DNA of 64,000 nt. It comes from Massilia sp. IC2-477. GTDB taxonomy: Bacteria; Pseudomonadota; Gammaproteobacteria; Burkholderiales; Burkholderiaceae_D. The DNA lies in contig NZ_JAJFEQ010000011.1 in assembly GCF_020707265.1 (NCBI RefSeq), positions 62,001-126,000 of the forward strand. The letters run 5' to 3'. Of this stretch, positions 34,100 to 44,485 are shown in pieces. Under the pieces are notes generated by a model that saw nothing but the letters and a program-made list of their open reading frames with translations, did no database searches and was not told the DNA's origin. The position numbers and the translations under genes were made by a program. Within the stretch, counting starts at the first letter, position 1. Each line of letters begins with the position of its first letter.

Positions 34100-35248
34100 T
34101 CAGCGGCGGCCGAACATCATCAGGTCGGCCAGCAACAGGCGGGCGGGCTTGACGAGGTCCAGCGCCGCCAGCGACAGCCCCAGCAGGGGTTGCAGCGGGC
34201 CGCCGCCGGTGAAGGCGCGCGCCATGGTGTCGGTCAGGGAGATGGTGAGGCGGCGGTCCTGCGCGCGTTCGGACATGAAGGCGTCGACCGCGTCTGGCGT
34301 GGCGCCCCTGGCCAGCTGGCGCGCCAGCACGGCGGCGTCGCGCAGTCCCAGGTTCAGGCCCTGGCCGGCGACCGGATGCAGGGTTTGCGCGGCGTTGCCG
34401 ATGGCGACCGTACGACCGGTGGCGCGCGCTTCCGCGTTCAGGCCGAGCGGGAAGGCCACGCGCGGCGAAGCAGCAGTGAACTTGCCAAGGCGGGCGCCGA
34501 ATGCCTCGCCCAGGCGGGCCAGGAAAGCGTCGTCGTCGAGCAGCTGGATGTCGGTGGCGCGTTCGGGTCGCATGCACCACACCAGCGCGTACTGGTGGCC
34601 GTCGCCGCCGTCCTGCGGCAGCAGCGCCAGCGGGCCTTCGTCGGTAAAGCGCTCGAAGGCGCGGTGGGCCACTGGCTCGCTCACGCTCACGCGCGCGATC
34701 AGGGCGGTCTGGCCGTAATCACGCTGCTGCGCCTTTGCGTCCTGCTGGCCGAATACGCCGCCCTCGGCCTGCACCGCCACCTGCGCGAGCACGGTGCGGC
34801 CATCGTCCAGGCGCAGGCGCACGCCGTCCGGTTCTTCGTCAAAGCCATCCACACGCGTGGGGCGCAGGGCTTGCACGCCGGCCTGGTCGCAGGCGCGCGC
34901 CAGCGCATCGACCACGTCGCCGTAGCGCGCCACATAGCCCAGCGCCGGCAGCCTGTGCTCGGCGCGGTCCATCAGGCTGCGGCCCAGCTGGCCGCGGCGC
35001 GAGACGTGGATCTCGTGGATCGGCGTGGCCGGCAGCGGCCAGGCGCGCACTTCTTCGAGCAGCTGCACGCTGCCCCAGGACAGCGCGATCGAGCGCGGAT
35101 CCGTGATCGCCTGGCCCAGCGACTTGGCGTCGATCAGGGCGATGCGTTTGCCATCCGCGCCGCGCCGTACCAGTTGCGCCGCCAGCGCCAGGCCCACCGG
35201 GCCGGCGCCGCAGATCGCCACATCGATATCCAGGACCTGGTCCGCCAT
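34100..35248 (-). CDS. ubiH: UbiH/UbiF-family FAD-dependent ubiquinone hydroxylase
   Basis: A 382-residue flavin monooxygenase that hydroxylates the aromatic ring during ubiquinone synthesis. FAD motif GAGPVGLALA (14-23), DPRSIALSWGS, DALARACDQAG, and the second FAD motif with GQGLNLGLRDAAVLAR. Start at 35248 overlaps the pepP stop by one base. In E. coli pepP and ubiH are also adjacent. Which ring position it hydroxylates is not certain, as UbiH, UbiF and UbiI are close. Confidence 0.88.
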   Translation of the reverse strand: MADQVLDIDVAICGAGPVGLALAAQLVRRGADGKRIALIDAKSLGQAITDPRSIALSWGSVQLLEEVRAWPLPATPIHEIHVSRRGQLGRSLMDRAEHRLPALGYVARYGDVVDALARACDQAGVQALRPTRVDGFDEEPDGVRLRLDDGRTVLAQVAVQAEGGVFGQQDAKAQQRDYGQTALIARVSVSEPVAHRAFERFTDEGPLALLPQDGGDGHQYALVWCMRPERATDIQLLDDDAFLARLGEAFGARLGKFTAASPRVAFPLGLNAEARATGRTVAIGNAAQTLHPVAGQGLNLGLRDAAVLARQLARGATPDAVDAFMSERAQDRRLTISLTDTMARAFTGGGPLQPLLGLSLAALDLVKPARLLLADLMMFGRR

Positions 35249-36600
35249 CAGCGCTTCTCCATCAGCTGTTCGATCTCGGCCACGCCCTTCGGCGCGTCGC
35301 CCGACAGCACCCGGCAGCCGTCCGCGGTAACGATGACGTCGTCCTCGATGCGGATGCCGATATTCCAATACTCTTCCGGCACGCCCTCGGCCGGACGCAC
35401 ATAGATGCCCGGCTCCACCGTCAGCGCCATCCCCGCCAGCAGGGGGCGCGAAGGCCGATCAAGCTGCGTCATGTCGCGGTAGGGACCGACGTCGTGCACG
35501 TCCATGCCGAGCCAGTGGCCGGTGCCGTGCATGTAGAACTGCAAATGCGCCTTGTCGGCGATGGCGTCCTCGGGCGAGCCGTATTTGTTCCTGTCGATCA
35601 GCCCGAGGTCGAGCATGCCCGCGGCCAGCACCCGCACCGCGGCTTCGTGCATGCCGCTGTAGGGGCGGCCCGGGACGATGGCGGCAAACGCCGCCTCCTG
35701 CGCCTGCAGCACCAGCTCGTACAAGGCTTTCTGGGGCGCGCTGAAGCGGCCGTTCACCGGCCAGGTGCGCGTGATGTCCGAGGCGTAGCCGTCAAGTTCG
35801 CAACCGGCGTCGACCAGCACCAGCTCGCCCTCGCGGCATTGGCGGTTGTTCTGGTTGTAGTGCAGGACGCAGGCATTGCTGCCTGCCGCGACGATCGGGG
35901 TGTAGGCCGGGAACTGGGCGCCGTTGCGGCGGAATTCGTGCAGCAGCTCGGCCTCGATCTCGTACTCGAACACGCCGGGTCGGGTGAAGCGCATCGCGCG
36001 CGCATGGGCGCCAGCGGCGATGCTGGCGGCGCGTCCCATCAGGCTTTGCTCGCCGGCGTCCTTCAACAGACGCATCTCGTCGAGGATGGCCGGCAGGTGG
36101 TGGGCGGAGGCAGGCGCCGCGATGCCGCTGCGGCCCTGGGCGCGCACGGCCTTGAGCCAGCCGCTCACTTGCGCATCGAGTGCCGCGCTGTGGCCGAGCG
36201 CGTAGTACAGCGCAGGGACGTTGGCCAGGATCTTCGCCATCTGCGCATCGAGTTCGCCGATCGGGTAAGCCTCGTCGAAGCCGAAGGCGAGGCGCGCCGC
36301 TTCCGGGCCGTAGCGGTAGCCGTCCCAGATCTCGCGCTCGGGGTTTTTCTCGCGGCAGAACAGGATCGATCGGGCCGGCTGTTCGCCAAGGGGCGCGACC
36401 AGCACCAGCACGCTCTCCGGCTCGGCAAAGCCGCTCAGGTAGTAGAAATAGCTGTCGTGGCGGTAGGGGTAGTCGCTGTCGCCGTTGCGCAGGGTTTCCG
36501 GGGCTGTGGCGAGCACCGCGACCGCGCCCGGCTCCATGCGCGCGGCCAGGCGCGCACGGCGTTCGATGCAGGCGTTGACGGCGGGGGCGACGACGGTCAT
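35248..36600 (-). CDS. pepP: Xaa-Pro aminopeptidase (aminopeptidase P)
   Basis: A 450-residue M24B metallopeptidase that removes residues N-terminal to proline. N-terminal AMP_N domain (SDYPYRHDSYFYYLSGF); C-terminal pita-bread domain with metal ligands in VDAGCELDGYASDITRTW, HGTGHWLGMDVHDVG, TVEPGIYV and IRIEDDVIV. Length matches E. coli PepP. The start overlaps murU by four bases, so murU-pepP-ubiH are coupled. Confidence 0.94.
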   Translation of the reverse strand: MTVVAPAVNACIERRARLAARMEPGAVAVLATAPETLRNGDSDYPYRHDSYFYYLSGFAEPESVLVLVAPLGEQPARSILFCREKNPEREIWDGYRYGPEAARLAFGFDEAYPIGELDAQMAKILANVPALYYALGHSAALDAQVSGWLKAVRAQGRSGIAAPASAHHLPAILDEMRLLKDAGEQSLMGRAASIAAGAHARAMRFTRPGVFEYEIEAELLHEFRRNGAQFPAYTPIVAAGSNACVLHYNQNNRQCREGELVLVDAGCELDGYASDITRTWPVNGRFSAPQKALYELVLQAQEAAFAAIVPGRPYSGMHEAAVRVLAAGMLDLGLIDRNKYGSPEDAIADKAHLQFYMHGTGHWLGMDVHDVGPYRDMTQLDRPSRPLLAGMALTVEPGIYVRPAEGVPEEYWNIGIRIEDDVIVTADGCRVLSGDAPKGVAEIEQLMEKR

Positions 36601-37319
36601 GAGCCCGTCTTGGCCGCCCCCAGCGGCGCGTTCAGTTCTTCCAGCTGGCGCGCGGTGCCGACGTTGACCCACAGGCCGTCGTACAGCTCGCCGCCGACGC
36701 GGCCCTCTTCGATGAACTTGCGCATCAGGGGGCCGAACTTGACGAATTCACCCGCCTTGATCCCGTCGAACATCTCGGGACGGTAGACGCCGATGCCCGC
36801 GAAGTTCCACTTCACTTCGCCCTCGTTCCTCAGCGTGTACATGTCGAGGGCAAAGTCGCCGTCAGGGTTGTGCCAGGGATTGGGCGTGAGCCACAGCCAG
36901 GCGATGTCGCGCTTGTCGGGCGGGTAGGGGATGCCCACCATGTCCTTGTCCTTGAGGACGTCGGTCACCTGCGAGAAATCGAAGTAGGGCGCGTAGATGT
37001 CGCCCGACACGGCCAGGAAAGGCTCGTCGCCCAGCAGGTGCAGGGCGTTGGCGATGCCGCCCGCGGTTTCCAGCGGGGTCGGCTCGTGCGAATAGACGAT
37101 GCGGGCGCCGTACTTGCTGCCGTCGCCCAGCTCTTCCTCGATCATGTGGCCGAGGTGCGAGTGGTTGATGACGATCTCGGTGATCCCGGCGCGCACGAGG
37201 TTGAGCACGTGGTAGGTGATCATCGGCCGTCCGCGCACCTTGAGCAGCGGCTTGGGGCAGGCGTCCGTGAGCGGGCGCATGCGCTCGCCGCGGCCGGCGG
37301 CGAAAATCATGGCTTTCAT
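36597..37319 (-). CDS. murU: N-acetylmuramate alpha-1-phosphate uridylyltransferase
   Basis: A 240-residue nucleotidyltransferase that makes UDP-MurNAc in the cell-wall recycling shortcut. Signature AAGRGERMRPLTDACPKP at the N-terminus, ETAGGIANAL, and VSGDIYAPY with the metal-binding Asp. It follows amgK by 16 bases, the usual partner, which separates it from generic sugar nucleotidyltransferases. Cell-wall recycling by AmgK-MurU bypasses MurA and is linked to intrinsic fosfomycin tolerance in other species. Confidence 0.9.
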   Translation of the reverse strand: MKAMIFAAGRGERMRPLTDACPKPLLKVRGRPMITYHVLNLVRAGITEIVINHSHLGHMIEEELGDGSKYGARIVYSHEPTPLETAGGIANALHLLGDEPFLAVSGDIYAPYFDFSQVTDVLKDKDMVGIPYPPDKRDIAWLWLTPNPWHNPDGDFALDMYTLRNEGEVKWNFAGIGVYRPEMFDGIKAGEFVKFGPLMRKFIEEGRVGGELYDGLWVNVGTARQLEELNAPLGAAKTGS

Positions 37320-37335
37320 GAGAAGGGAATCGTCC

Positions 37336-38394
37336 TCAGAAGGTGTAGCCGACCGACGGCGCCTTGTCCTCGAGCGCGTCGAGCAGGCGGATCAGCGGTT
37401 TCAGTTCGGTGTAGCGGTTGGCGGTGCGGCGCACGTAGTCCATCACCGTCGGCAGGTCGCCCATGTAGATCGGCTTGCTATCGCGGTAGTTCAGGCGGCA
37501 GAAGATACCGAGGATCTTCAGGTGGCGCTGCAGGCCCATGAATTCGAAGTCGCGGTAGAAGGCGTCGATGTCCGGGTTCACCGGCAGGCCGACCTGCTTG
37601 GCGCTCTGCCAGTAGCGCACCACCCAGTCCAGCACGATCTCTTCGTCCCACTGGATGTAGGCGTCGCGCAGCAGCGAAGCGAGGTCGTAGGTGACCGGGC
37701 CGTAGACGGCGTCCTGGAAATCGAGCACGCCCGGGTTGCCCTGTTCGAGCCACATCAGGTTACGCGAATGGAAATCGCGGTGCATGGTGACCTGCTGCTG
37801 GGCCAGCACGTTGGCGGTGATCGCCTCGAACACCTTGTCCAGCTGCGCCTGCTGCTTCTCATCCAGGGTCACGCCCAGGTGGCGGTTGATGTACCACTCC
37901 GGGAACAGGTTCATCTCGCGCAGCACGAAGGCGCGGTCGAATTCCGGCAGCTTGCCCGGCTGGCTGGCCAGCTGGAACTTGAGCAGGGTATCGACCGCAT
38001 CCGAATACATGAAGGCGGCATTGTCCGAGTCCAGGCGCTGCAGGTAGGTGGTCGTGCCGAGGTCGGACAGCAGCAGGTAGCCGCTGTCGACCTTGCGCGC
38101 GACGATCGCCGGCACCGTGACGCCGGCGTCCATCAGCAGGCCCTGCACGTGGATAAAGGCCGGCACATTCTCGCGCTCGGGCGGGGCGTCCATCGCCACC
38201 AGGGTCGCGCCCAGTTTCTCCTGCATCTCAGGAACAACGTCGTAACGGAAATAGCGGCGGAAGCTGGCGTCCGAGGATGCCGGACGGCCGCTTTCCACGT
38301 CCACCAGGCCGGTCGAGACTAGCCATTCGGTCAAGCCTTTCAGGCGTGCGTCCTTGTCCGCGGAAGTGGATGAATTTTGATACAAAGAAGACAT
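37336..38394 (-). CDS. amgK: Anomeric MurNAc/GlcNAc kinase AmgK
   Basis: A 352-residue kinase of the aminoglycoside-phosphotransferase fold that phosphorylates MurNAc at C1. Motifs: SDASFRRYFRYD (nucleotide loop), catalytic HRDFHSRNLMW and metal-binding LDFQDA. First gene of amgK-murU-pepP-ubiH and divergent from lptD across 96 bases. An upstream in-frame extension was rejected because the family N-terminus begins near MSSLYQ. Confidence 0.9.
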   Translation of the reverse strand: MSSLYQNSSTSADKDARLKGLTEWLVSTGLVDVESGRPASSDASFRRYFRYDVVPEMQEKLGATLVAMDAPPERENVPAFIHVQGLLMDAGVTVPAIVARKVDSGYLLLSDLGTTTYLQRLDSDNAAFMYSDAVDTLLKFQLASQPGKLPEFDRAFVLREMNLFPEWYINRHLGVTLDEKQQAQLDKVFEAITANVLAQQQVTMHRDFHSRNLMWLEQGNPGVLDFQDAVYGPVTYDLASLLRDAYIQWDEEIVLDWVVRYWQSAKQVGLPVNPDIDAFYRDFEFMGLQRHLKILGIFCRLNYRDSKPIYMGDLPTVMDYVRRTANRYTELKPLIRLLDALEDKAPSVGYTF

Positions 38395-38490
38395 GAAACG
38401 GCCTGATGAATCCGGTTGGTTGAGTAAGTTCCCATATAATAAGGGATTCATTCCAAAAATACCGCCCTTTATGGCGTACCTAGATTCTCC

Positions 38491-40773
38491 ATGAGCTGGT
38501 TTTCGGCCCACCCATTTCCCCCGCGGCAGGCGCGCGCACTGTATGTATTGGCGAGCGCTGCCATTGCCACATCGGCGCCGCTGTACGCACAGACTGTGCC
38601 GCCCGCGCCACACCCGAATGAGCAGGACCTGCCGATCACGATTCGCGCCGAGGATATCAGCGGCCGTCCCGACCGCCAGCTGAACCTCGAGCGCAATGTC
38701 GAACTGACACGTGGCCAGACCCGCCTGAGCTCCGATACCGCCTGCTACATGGTCGTCGAAGACCAAGTCACGGCCGTCGGCAACGTCAACATGTGGCGCT
38801 TCGGCGACCGCTACAAGGGCGACGAGCTGCAGCTGAACCTGGAGACCGGCAAGGGCTATGTGCTGCGTCCGGAATACCGGCTGCAGCTGAATAACGCGCA
38901 GGGCAATGCCTCGCGCATCGACTTCCTCGGCGAGGACGTGGCGCTGGTGCGCGACGGCACCTACAGCACCTGCGACGGCCCGGACCCGGACTGGTACCTC
39001 AAGTCCAGCACGCTGCGCCTGGACAGCGGGCGCGACGTCGGCCTGGCCGGCAAGACCGTCATCTACTTCAAGGACGTGCCGATCCTCGGCACCCCGGCCC
39101 TGTCGTTCTCGCTGTCGGGCGCGCGCCGCTCCGGCTGGCTGGCGCCCACCATGGGCTTCGGCGCCAAGGGCAAGGCCGAGGTGATGGTGCCGTATTACTT
39201 CAACATCGCTCCCAACCGCGACCTCACCGTGTTCCCGCGCCTGATGCTCGACCGCGGTCTGCAGCTGGGCGCCACCGGGCGCTACCTCGGCGTGACCGAG
39301 CGCGGCGCCTACAATGGCGAGACCCACATCGAAGGCCTGCGCCACGACCGCGAGACCGGCGAAGACCGCTGGCGCGTCGACTCGGTCCATACCCAGTCGC
39401 TGGCGCCGAACTGGTCCTACGGCTGGAACCTGCACGCGGCCTCGGACGACGAATACCCGAGCGATTTCTCGCGCACGGTGGCGGTCAGCGCCGAGCGCCA
39501 GCTGCTGCGCGAAGTGCGCACCGACGTCGTCGGCCAATACTGGAGCCTGTCCGCACGCGCCCAGAACTACCAGGTGCTGCAGGACCCGGCCGCCACGCCG
39601 ACCAACGGCCTGACGGTGCCGCGGCCCTACGACCGCCTGCCCCAGATTAACTTCCACGCCGGCCGCTTCGACGTCAAGGGCTTCGACTGGGCCTTCGATG
39701 CCGAGGCCGTGAGCTTCTGGCACCCCGAGTGGGTGCGCGGCAACCGCGCCGTCGCCGTGGCCCAGGTCAGCTATCCGATCGTGCGCCCCGGCTGGTTCGT
39801 GACGCCGAAAGTCATCAGCCACCACACCAGGTACGACCTGGACCGCACCATGGGCCGCAACACATACGCCGGCCCAACCAATCTCTCGCGCAGCCTGAAC
39901 ACCTTCTCGCTCGATAGCGGCATGATCTTCGAGCGCGATGCGTCGCTGTTCGGGCGCGCCGTGACGCAGACGCTGGAGCCGCGCCTGTTCTACGTCAAGA
40001 CGCCGTACAAGGACCAGAGCCAGTTCCCGATCTTCGACACCGGCCGCGCCGGCTTCAACTACGCCCAGCTGTTCAGCGAAAACCGCTACGTCGGCGCCGA
40101 CCGTGTGTCGGACGCCAACCAGCTGACCGCCGCCGTGGTGTCGCGCTTCATCCAGCCGGACGGCGCCGAGCGCCTGCGCATGGCCTTCGGCCAGCGCATC
40201 TACTTCGACGAGCCGCGCGTGCGCCTGCCGGGCGAGCCGGTGCACCAGAGCCGTTCCGACGTGCTGCTGGCGGCATCCGGCCGCATTTCCGAGACCTGGA
40301 GCTTCGATAGCGGCGTACAATACGACGCGACCGGCAGTAACCTGTACAGCTCGAACCTGAGCATGCAGTGGCAGCCGGCCCGGATGAAGGTCGTCAATGC
40401 CGAGTACCGTTATCAGCGCGACAGCTTCCGCAACGTCGACCTGTCGGCGCAGTGGCCGCTGTCGGCGCGCTGGTACGGCGTCGGACGCGTGAGCTATGCG
40501 CTGCGCTCCTACGGCGTGGGCGGTGCGACGCCGGTCGGGAAGGGCAAGCTGCTCGAGAGCCTCATCGGGCTCGAGTACAAGGCCGATTGCTGGGTGTTCC
40601 GCTTCGGCGCCCAGCGTTTCGTGACCGCGGCCCAGACCACCTCGACGCCGATCTTCTTCCAGCTCGAGCTCAACGGCCTGTCGCGCCTGGGCCTGGGCAG
40701 CAACCCGCTCGAGGCGTTCAGCAAAGGCGTCCCGGGCTACACGCAGCTGAACACCAATGTGGGGCGTCCCTGA
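38491..40773 (+). CDS. lptD: LPS-assembly protein LptD
   Basis: A 760-residue outer-membrane protein that inserts lipopolysaccharide with LptE (gene at 53445). Signal peptide about 1-33 (PLYA-QTVPP). OstA/beta-taco N-terminal domain (ITIRAEDISGRP to about 180) and a 26-strand barrel. Only three cysteines are seen: Cys in SDTACYM, in YSTCDGPDPDWY and in YKADCWVF. E. coli has a CC pair at the last site, so at least one of its disulphides is absent. A TATAAT lies at 38435-38440. It is the first gene of lptD-surA-pdxA-rsmA, an order conserved in many proteobacteria. Confidence 0.95.
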   Translation: MSWFSAHPFPPRQARALYVLASAAIATSAPLYAQTVPPAPHPNEQDLPITIRAEDISGRPDRQLNLERNVELTRGQTRLSSDTACYMVVEDQVTAVGNVNMWRFGDRYKGDELQLNLETGKGYVLRPEYRLQLNNAQGNASRIDFLGEDVALVRDGTYSTCDGPDPDWYLKSSTLRLDSGRDVGLAGKTVIYFKDVPILGTPALSFSLSGARRSGWLAPTMGFGAKGKAEVMVPYYFNIAPNRDLTVFPRLMLDRGLQLGATGRYLGVTERGAYNGETHIEGLRHDRETGEDRWRVDSVHTQSLAPNWSYGWNLHAASDDEYPSDFSRTVAVSAERQLLREVRTDVVGQYWSLSARAQNYQVLQDPAATPTNGLTVPRPYDRLPQINFHAGRFDVKGFDWAFDAEAVSFWHPEWVRGNRAVAVAQVSYPIVRPGWFVTPKVISHHTRYDLDRTMGRNTYAGPTNLSRSLNTFSLDSGMIFERDASLFGRAVTQTLEPRLFYVKTPYKDQSQFPIFDTGRAGFNYAQLFSENRYVGADRVSDANQLTAAVVSRFIQPDGAERLRMAFGQRIYFDEPRVRLPGEPVHQSRSDVLLAASGRISETWSFDSGVQYDATGSNLYSSNLSMQWQPARMKVVNAEYRYQRDSFRNVDLSAQWPLSARWYGVGRVSYALRSYGVGGATPVGKGKLLESLIGLEYKADCWVFRFGAQRFVTAAQTTSTPIFFQLELNGLSRLGLGSNPLEAFSKGVPGYTQLNTNVGRP

Positions 40774-40843
40774 TATTTTAAGGACGCCTTAACGGCCGGG
40801 ATGTACACTGCTCGGCTGGCAATTGAATAATTATTCACCCTGA

Positions 40844-42256
40844 ATGAGTGCTTTCCAGATGACGCGTTCCACCGGTTTTCACCAACTGAAGCTCGCTACC
40901 GCCCTGCTGTGCGCGCTGACCGCGGGCCAGGTCCTGGCCCAAACGGCACCAGCTGCCGGCCAGGCTGCGGCCACCAAGCCGGGCAGCGGCTTCCTGCCGC
41001 CCGCATCGGCCAACGCCAAGGTGATCGATTCGATCCACGTGGTGGTCAATGACGAAGTGATCACGAAGAACGAAGTCCGCAACCGCGTCGCCCAGACCGT
41101 GCAGAACCTGAAGGCGCGCAATGTGCAGCTGCCGGACGGGGCCACCCTGGAGCGCCAGGTGGTCGAGGCGATGATCGTCGAACGCGCCCAGATCCAGCTG
41201 GCCAAGGAAATGGGCGTGCGCGTCGACGACCGCCAGCTCGACGCCACCATCGGCCGCATCGCCGAGAACCAGAAGCTGTCGGTGCAGGAACTGCGCAACC
41301 AGATGGAAAAAGAGGGCATGGCCTACAGCCAGTTCCGCGACGACATCCGCAACGAGATCATGATGCAGCGCCTGCGCGAGCACGAGGTCGACTCCAAGAT
41401 CCAGGTCTCGGAAGCCGAGATCGACACCTACCTGACCGCATCCAAGGCGGCTGCGGCGGACAAGGTCGAGATGAACCTGGCGCAGATCCTGGTCGCGGTG
41501 CCCGAGAACGCCTCGCCCGAGCAGATCGCGGCACGCCGCGCGCGCGCCGACGAGGTGGCGCGCCAGCTGCGTACCGGCGCCGACTTCGCCAAGATGGCCG
41601 CGACCTATTCCGATGCCCCGGACGCCCTGAAGGGCGGCGACATCGGCTGGCGCGACCCGGACCGCCTGCCGCCGGTCTTCGCGACCGAGCTGCGCAAGCT
41701 CAAGCCCGGCCAGGTGACGGGGATCATCAAGACCAACGTCGGCTTCCACATCCTCAAGATGGCGGACCAGCGCAGCCTGGCCGACGCCGCCGCGGCCGAC
41801 AAGGAAGTGGTGCAGCAGACCCGTGTCAGCCACATCCTCATGAAGCCGAATCCGACCATGAACGCGGCCGAGGTCAAGAAGAAGCTGCTCGAACTGCGCC
41901 AGAAAGTCCTGGACAAGAGCGCCACCTTCGAAGACCTGGCGCGCCAGAACAGCCAGGAACCGGGCAGCGCGGCCAAGGGCGGCGACCTGGGCTGGCTGGA
42001 GCCGGGCGACGCCGGTCCGGAATTCGACCAGGCCCTGGCCAGCCTGAAGCCGGGCGAGATCTCGGACGTCATCGAGTCGCCGTTCGGCTTCCACATCCTG
42101 CGCGTCGTCGAGCGCAAGTCGGAAGACCAGAGCGCCCAGAAGGAACGCAACACGGCGCGCCAGGTCCTGCGTGAGCGCAAGCTGCAGGAAGCGATGGAAG
42201 ACTGGATGCGCCAGGTGCGCGACCGCGCCTACGTCGAGTTCCGCGAGGAGCAGTAA
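40844..42256 (+). CDS. surA: Periplasmic chaperone / peptidyl-prolyl isomerase SurA
   Basis: A 470-residue periplasmic chaperone for outer-membrane proteins. Signal peptide ending [10 protein letters not shown]. SurA N domain ([20 protein letters not shown]), then two parvulin domains, the first around [13 protein letters not shown] and the second around [11 protein letters not shown] ending [14 protein letters not shown] 40844 is used; 40859 is an alternative. A small palindrome TTAAGG-ACG-CCTTAA lies between lptD and surA (40778-40792). pdxA follows after four bases. Confidence 0.95.
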   Translation: MSAFQMTRSTGFHQLKLATALLCALTAGQVLAQTAPAAGQAAATKPGSGFLPPASANAKVIDSIHVVVNDEVITKNEVRNRVAQTVQNLKARNVQLPDGATLERQVVEAMIVERAQIQLAKEMGVRVDDRQLDATIGRIAENQKLSVQELRNQMEKEGMAYSQFRDDIRNEIMMQRLREHEVDSKIQVSEAEIDTYLTASKAAAADKVEMNLAQILVAVPENASPEQIAARRARADEVARQLRTGADFAKMAATYSDAPDALKGGDIGWRDPDRLPPVFATELRKLKPGQVTGIIKTNVGFHILKMADQRSLADAAAADKEVVQQTRVSHILMKPNPTMNAAEVKKKLLELRQKVLDKSATFEDLARQNSQEPGSAAKGGDLGWLEPGDAGPEFDQALASLKPGEISDVIESPFGFHILRVVERKSEDQSAQKERNTARQVLRERKLQEAMEDWMRQVRDRAYVEFREEQ

Positions 42257-42260
42257 TCCG

Positions 42261-43304
42261 ATGGCCATGCCGCAGGGACGCCGTCCGACGCTCGCCGTCA
42301 CGGTCGGCGAGCCGGCCGGCATCGGCCCCGAAATCTCGATCCGCGCGGCCTGGGCGCTGCGCGAGTCTGCCAACTGCGTGCTGGTCGGCGACGCCGCCTT
42401 CCTGGCGCTCACCGCCAGCCTGATCGATCCTTCCATCCGCCTGTCCGCGCTGTCGATCCAGGCCCTGCGCAACGGCGGCCTGCCGCACTTCGGCAAGGAC
42501 AGGCTGGCCGTGATCGACGTGCCGCTCGCGGCCCACGTGGTCCCGGGCACGCTTGACGCCGCCAACGGGCGCGCGGTGCTGGACACCCTCGACCTTGCGA
42601 TCGAAGGCGCGCAAGCGGGCTGGTTCGACGGCATCGTCACCGCGCCGCTCCAGAAAAGCACGATCAACGACGCCGGCGTGGCCTTTTCGGGCCATACCGA
42701 ATACCTGGCCGAGAAGACCAATACGCCGAAAGTCGTGATGATGCTGGCGGGGCAGCCGGGCGGCGGTCAACCCTACCTGCGCGTGGCCCTGGCCACCACC
42801 CACCTGCCGCTGAAGGACGTCCCCGGCGCGCTCACGCTAGAGAACCTGGCGCAGGTGATCGACATCATCGACGCCGACCTGAAGAACAAGTTCGGCATCG
42901 CCGCGCCGCGCATCCTGGTGACCGGCCTGAACCCGCACGCGGGCGAGAACGGCTACCTGGGGCGCGAAGAGATCGAGGTGATCACGCCGGTGCTGGAAGC
43001 GGCCCGGGCGCGCGGCATCGACGCCCGTGGTCCCTATCCGGCCGACACCCTGTTCCAGCCCAAGTACCTGAAAGACGCCGACTGCGTGCTGGCGATGTAC
43101 CACGACCAGGGCCTGCCGACCCTCAAGCACGCCACCTTCGGGCGCGGCATCAACGTCACGCTTGGCCTGCCCATCGTGCGCACCTCGGTCGACCACGGCA
43201 CCGCGCTCGACCTCGCCGCGCGCGGGCTGGGTGTGGCCGACTGCGGCAGCATGGAGGAGGCGATCCGCGCCGCCATGCAGATGTCCGCGTCGCGCAGCAA
43301 GTAA
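42261..43304 (+). CDS. pdxA: 4-hydroxythreonine-4-phosphate dehydrogenase
   Basis: A 347-residue NAD-dependent enzyme of pyridoxal phosphate synthesis. Motifs: [38 protein letters not shown] and [11 protein letters not shown], which contain the metal-binding histidines. ATG at 42261 is the start, four bases after surA. rsmA follows after 18 bases. Confidence 0.95.
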   Translation: MAMPQGRRPTLAVTVGEPAGIGPEISIRAAWALRESANCVLVGDAAFLALTASLIDPSIRLSALSIQALRNGGLPHFGKDRLAVIDVPLAAHVVPGTLDAANGRAVLDTLDLAIEGAQAGWFDGIVTAPLQKSTINDAGVAFSGHTEYLAEKTNTPKVVMMLAGQPGGGQPYLRVALATTHLPLKDVPGALTLENLAQVIDIIDADLKNKFGIAAPRILVTGLNPHAGENGYLGREEIEVITPVLEAARARGIDARGPYPADTLFQPKYLKDADCVLAMYHDQGLPTLKHATFGRGINVTLGLPIVRTSVDHGTALDLAARGLGVADCGSMEEAIRAAMQMSASRSK

Positions 43305-43322
43305 ATCAACAAGAAAGCATTC

Positions 43323-44090
43323 ATGAAACACGTCGCACGCAAGCGCTTCGGCCAGAACTTCCTGACCGATAAACTCGTCCTGGACAACATCATCGACGCC
43401 ATCGGGCCGCGCCGCGGCGAAACGATGGTCGAGATCGGCCCGGGCCTGGCCGCCATGACTGCACTGCTGCTCAAGTCGCTCGACCATATGCACGTGGTGG
43501 AACTGGACCGCGATCTGGTGGCGCGCCTGGAAAAGGCCTACCCGCGCGAAAAGCTCACCGTGCACTCGGGCGACGCCCTGAAGTTCGACTTCGGCGCGAT
43601 CCCGGTGCCGGAAGGGCAGCGGCTGCGCGTGGTCGGCAACCTGCCGTACAACATCTCGAGCCCGCTGCTGTTCCACCTGGCCGAATTCGCACCCCTGGTC
43701 GAGGACCAGCACTTCATGCTGCAGAAGGAAGTGGTCGAGCGCATGGTGGCCGAGCCGGGCACCAAGGCCTACAGCCGCCTGTCGGTGATGCTGCAGTGGC
43801 GCTACGACATGGACCTGCTGTTCATCGTCCCCCCGACTGCTTTCGATCCGCCGCCCCAGGTCGATTCGGCCATCGTGCGCATGATCCCCAAGCGCCAGAT
43901 GCTGGAAGTCGACGGCGACAAGCTGGAGAAGGTGGTCGCCAAGGCCTTCTCCCAGCGCCGCAAGGTGATCCGCAACTGCGTGGCCGGGATGTTCACCGAA
44001 GTCCAGCTGGTCGAGGCGGGGATCGATCCTGGTGCGCGTCCGGAGGCGGTGGGGCTGGAGCAGTATGTGGCGCTGGCCAATTTGCTGTAA
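43323..44090 (+). CDS. rsmA: 16S rRNA dimethyladenosine transferase (KsgA)
   Basis: A 255-residue SAM-dependent methyltransferase that dimethylates two adjacent adenines near the 3' end of 16S rRNA. Motifs: [29 protein letters not shown] and [14 protein letters not shown]. Length is typical. Last gene of the lptD operon. Repeat family B pair 2 lies downstream. Confidence 0.95.
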   Translation: MKHVARKRFGQNFLTDKLVLDNIIDAIGPRRGETMVEIGPGLAAMTALLLKSLDHMHVVELDRDLVARLEKAYPREKLTVHSGDALKFDFGAIPVPEGQRLRVVGNLPYNISSPLLFHLAEFAPLVEDQHFMLQKEVVERMVAEPGTKAYSRLSVMLQWRYDMDLLFIVPPTAFDPPPQVDSAIVRMIPKRQMLEVDGDKLEKVVAKAFSQRRKVIRNCVAGMFTEVQLVEAGIDPGARPEAVGLEQYVALANLL

Positions 44091-44154
44091 GTCCGAGTAG
44101 TTCGACGAGCGGCGCCGCCGAAGCCGCTGTATCGAAACATCGCATACCTAAACC

Positions 44155-44253
44155 AACGTCATTCCGGCGAAGGCCGGAATCCAAGTTGGCTGAATAGCCA
44201 ACAGCCCTGACTTCGGCTGAGAAATTGGATCCCGGCCTGCGCCGGGATGACGG
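44155..44253. repeat. Family B repeat, inverted pair 2
   Basis: Plus copy 44155-44187 (core TTCCGGCGAAGGCCGGAA) and minus copy 44222-44253 (core TCCCGGCCTGCGCCGGGA), separated by 34 bp that include GGCTGAATAGCC and other small inverted sequences. The 395-bp space between rsmA and the small gene at 44486 otherwise shows no coding sequence or recognisable site in 44254-44460. Confidence 0.85.
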
Positions 44254-44485
44254 CTCCCAGGTCAGCGGTACTAGCACCGCTGTCTTAGAACCTCCTCCGC
44301 TCCCATTCCCACCTCTACATTGCGCCGCACAACAACCGCGCATCACGCATTTCCCGCCCTTCAGACGCCGTTTTCCGCAGTCCGTCGCACCTCGCTGGAG
44401 CCCAGAAGGCCCTTTCGATAAAGTGCTTCCATCGACAGCCAACAACGGCCAAGTCCTCACCAACACCACGCTGAAGGAGCACAAA

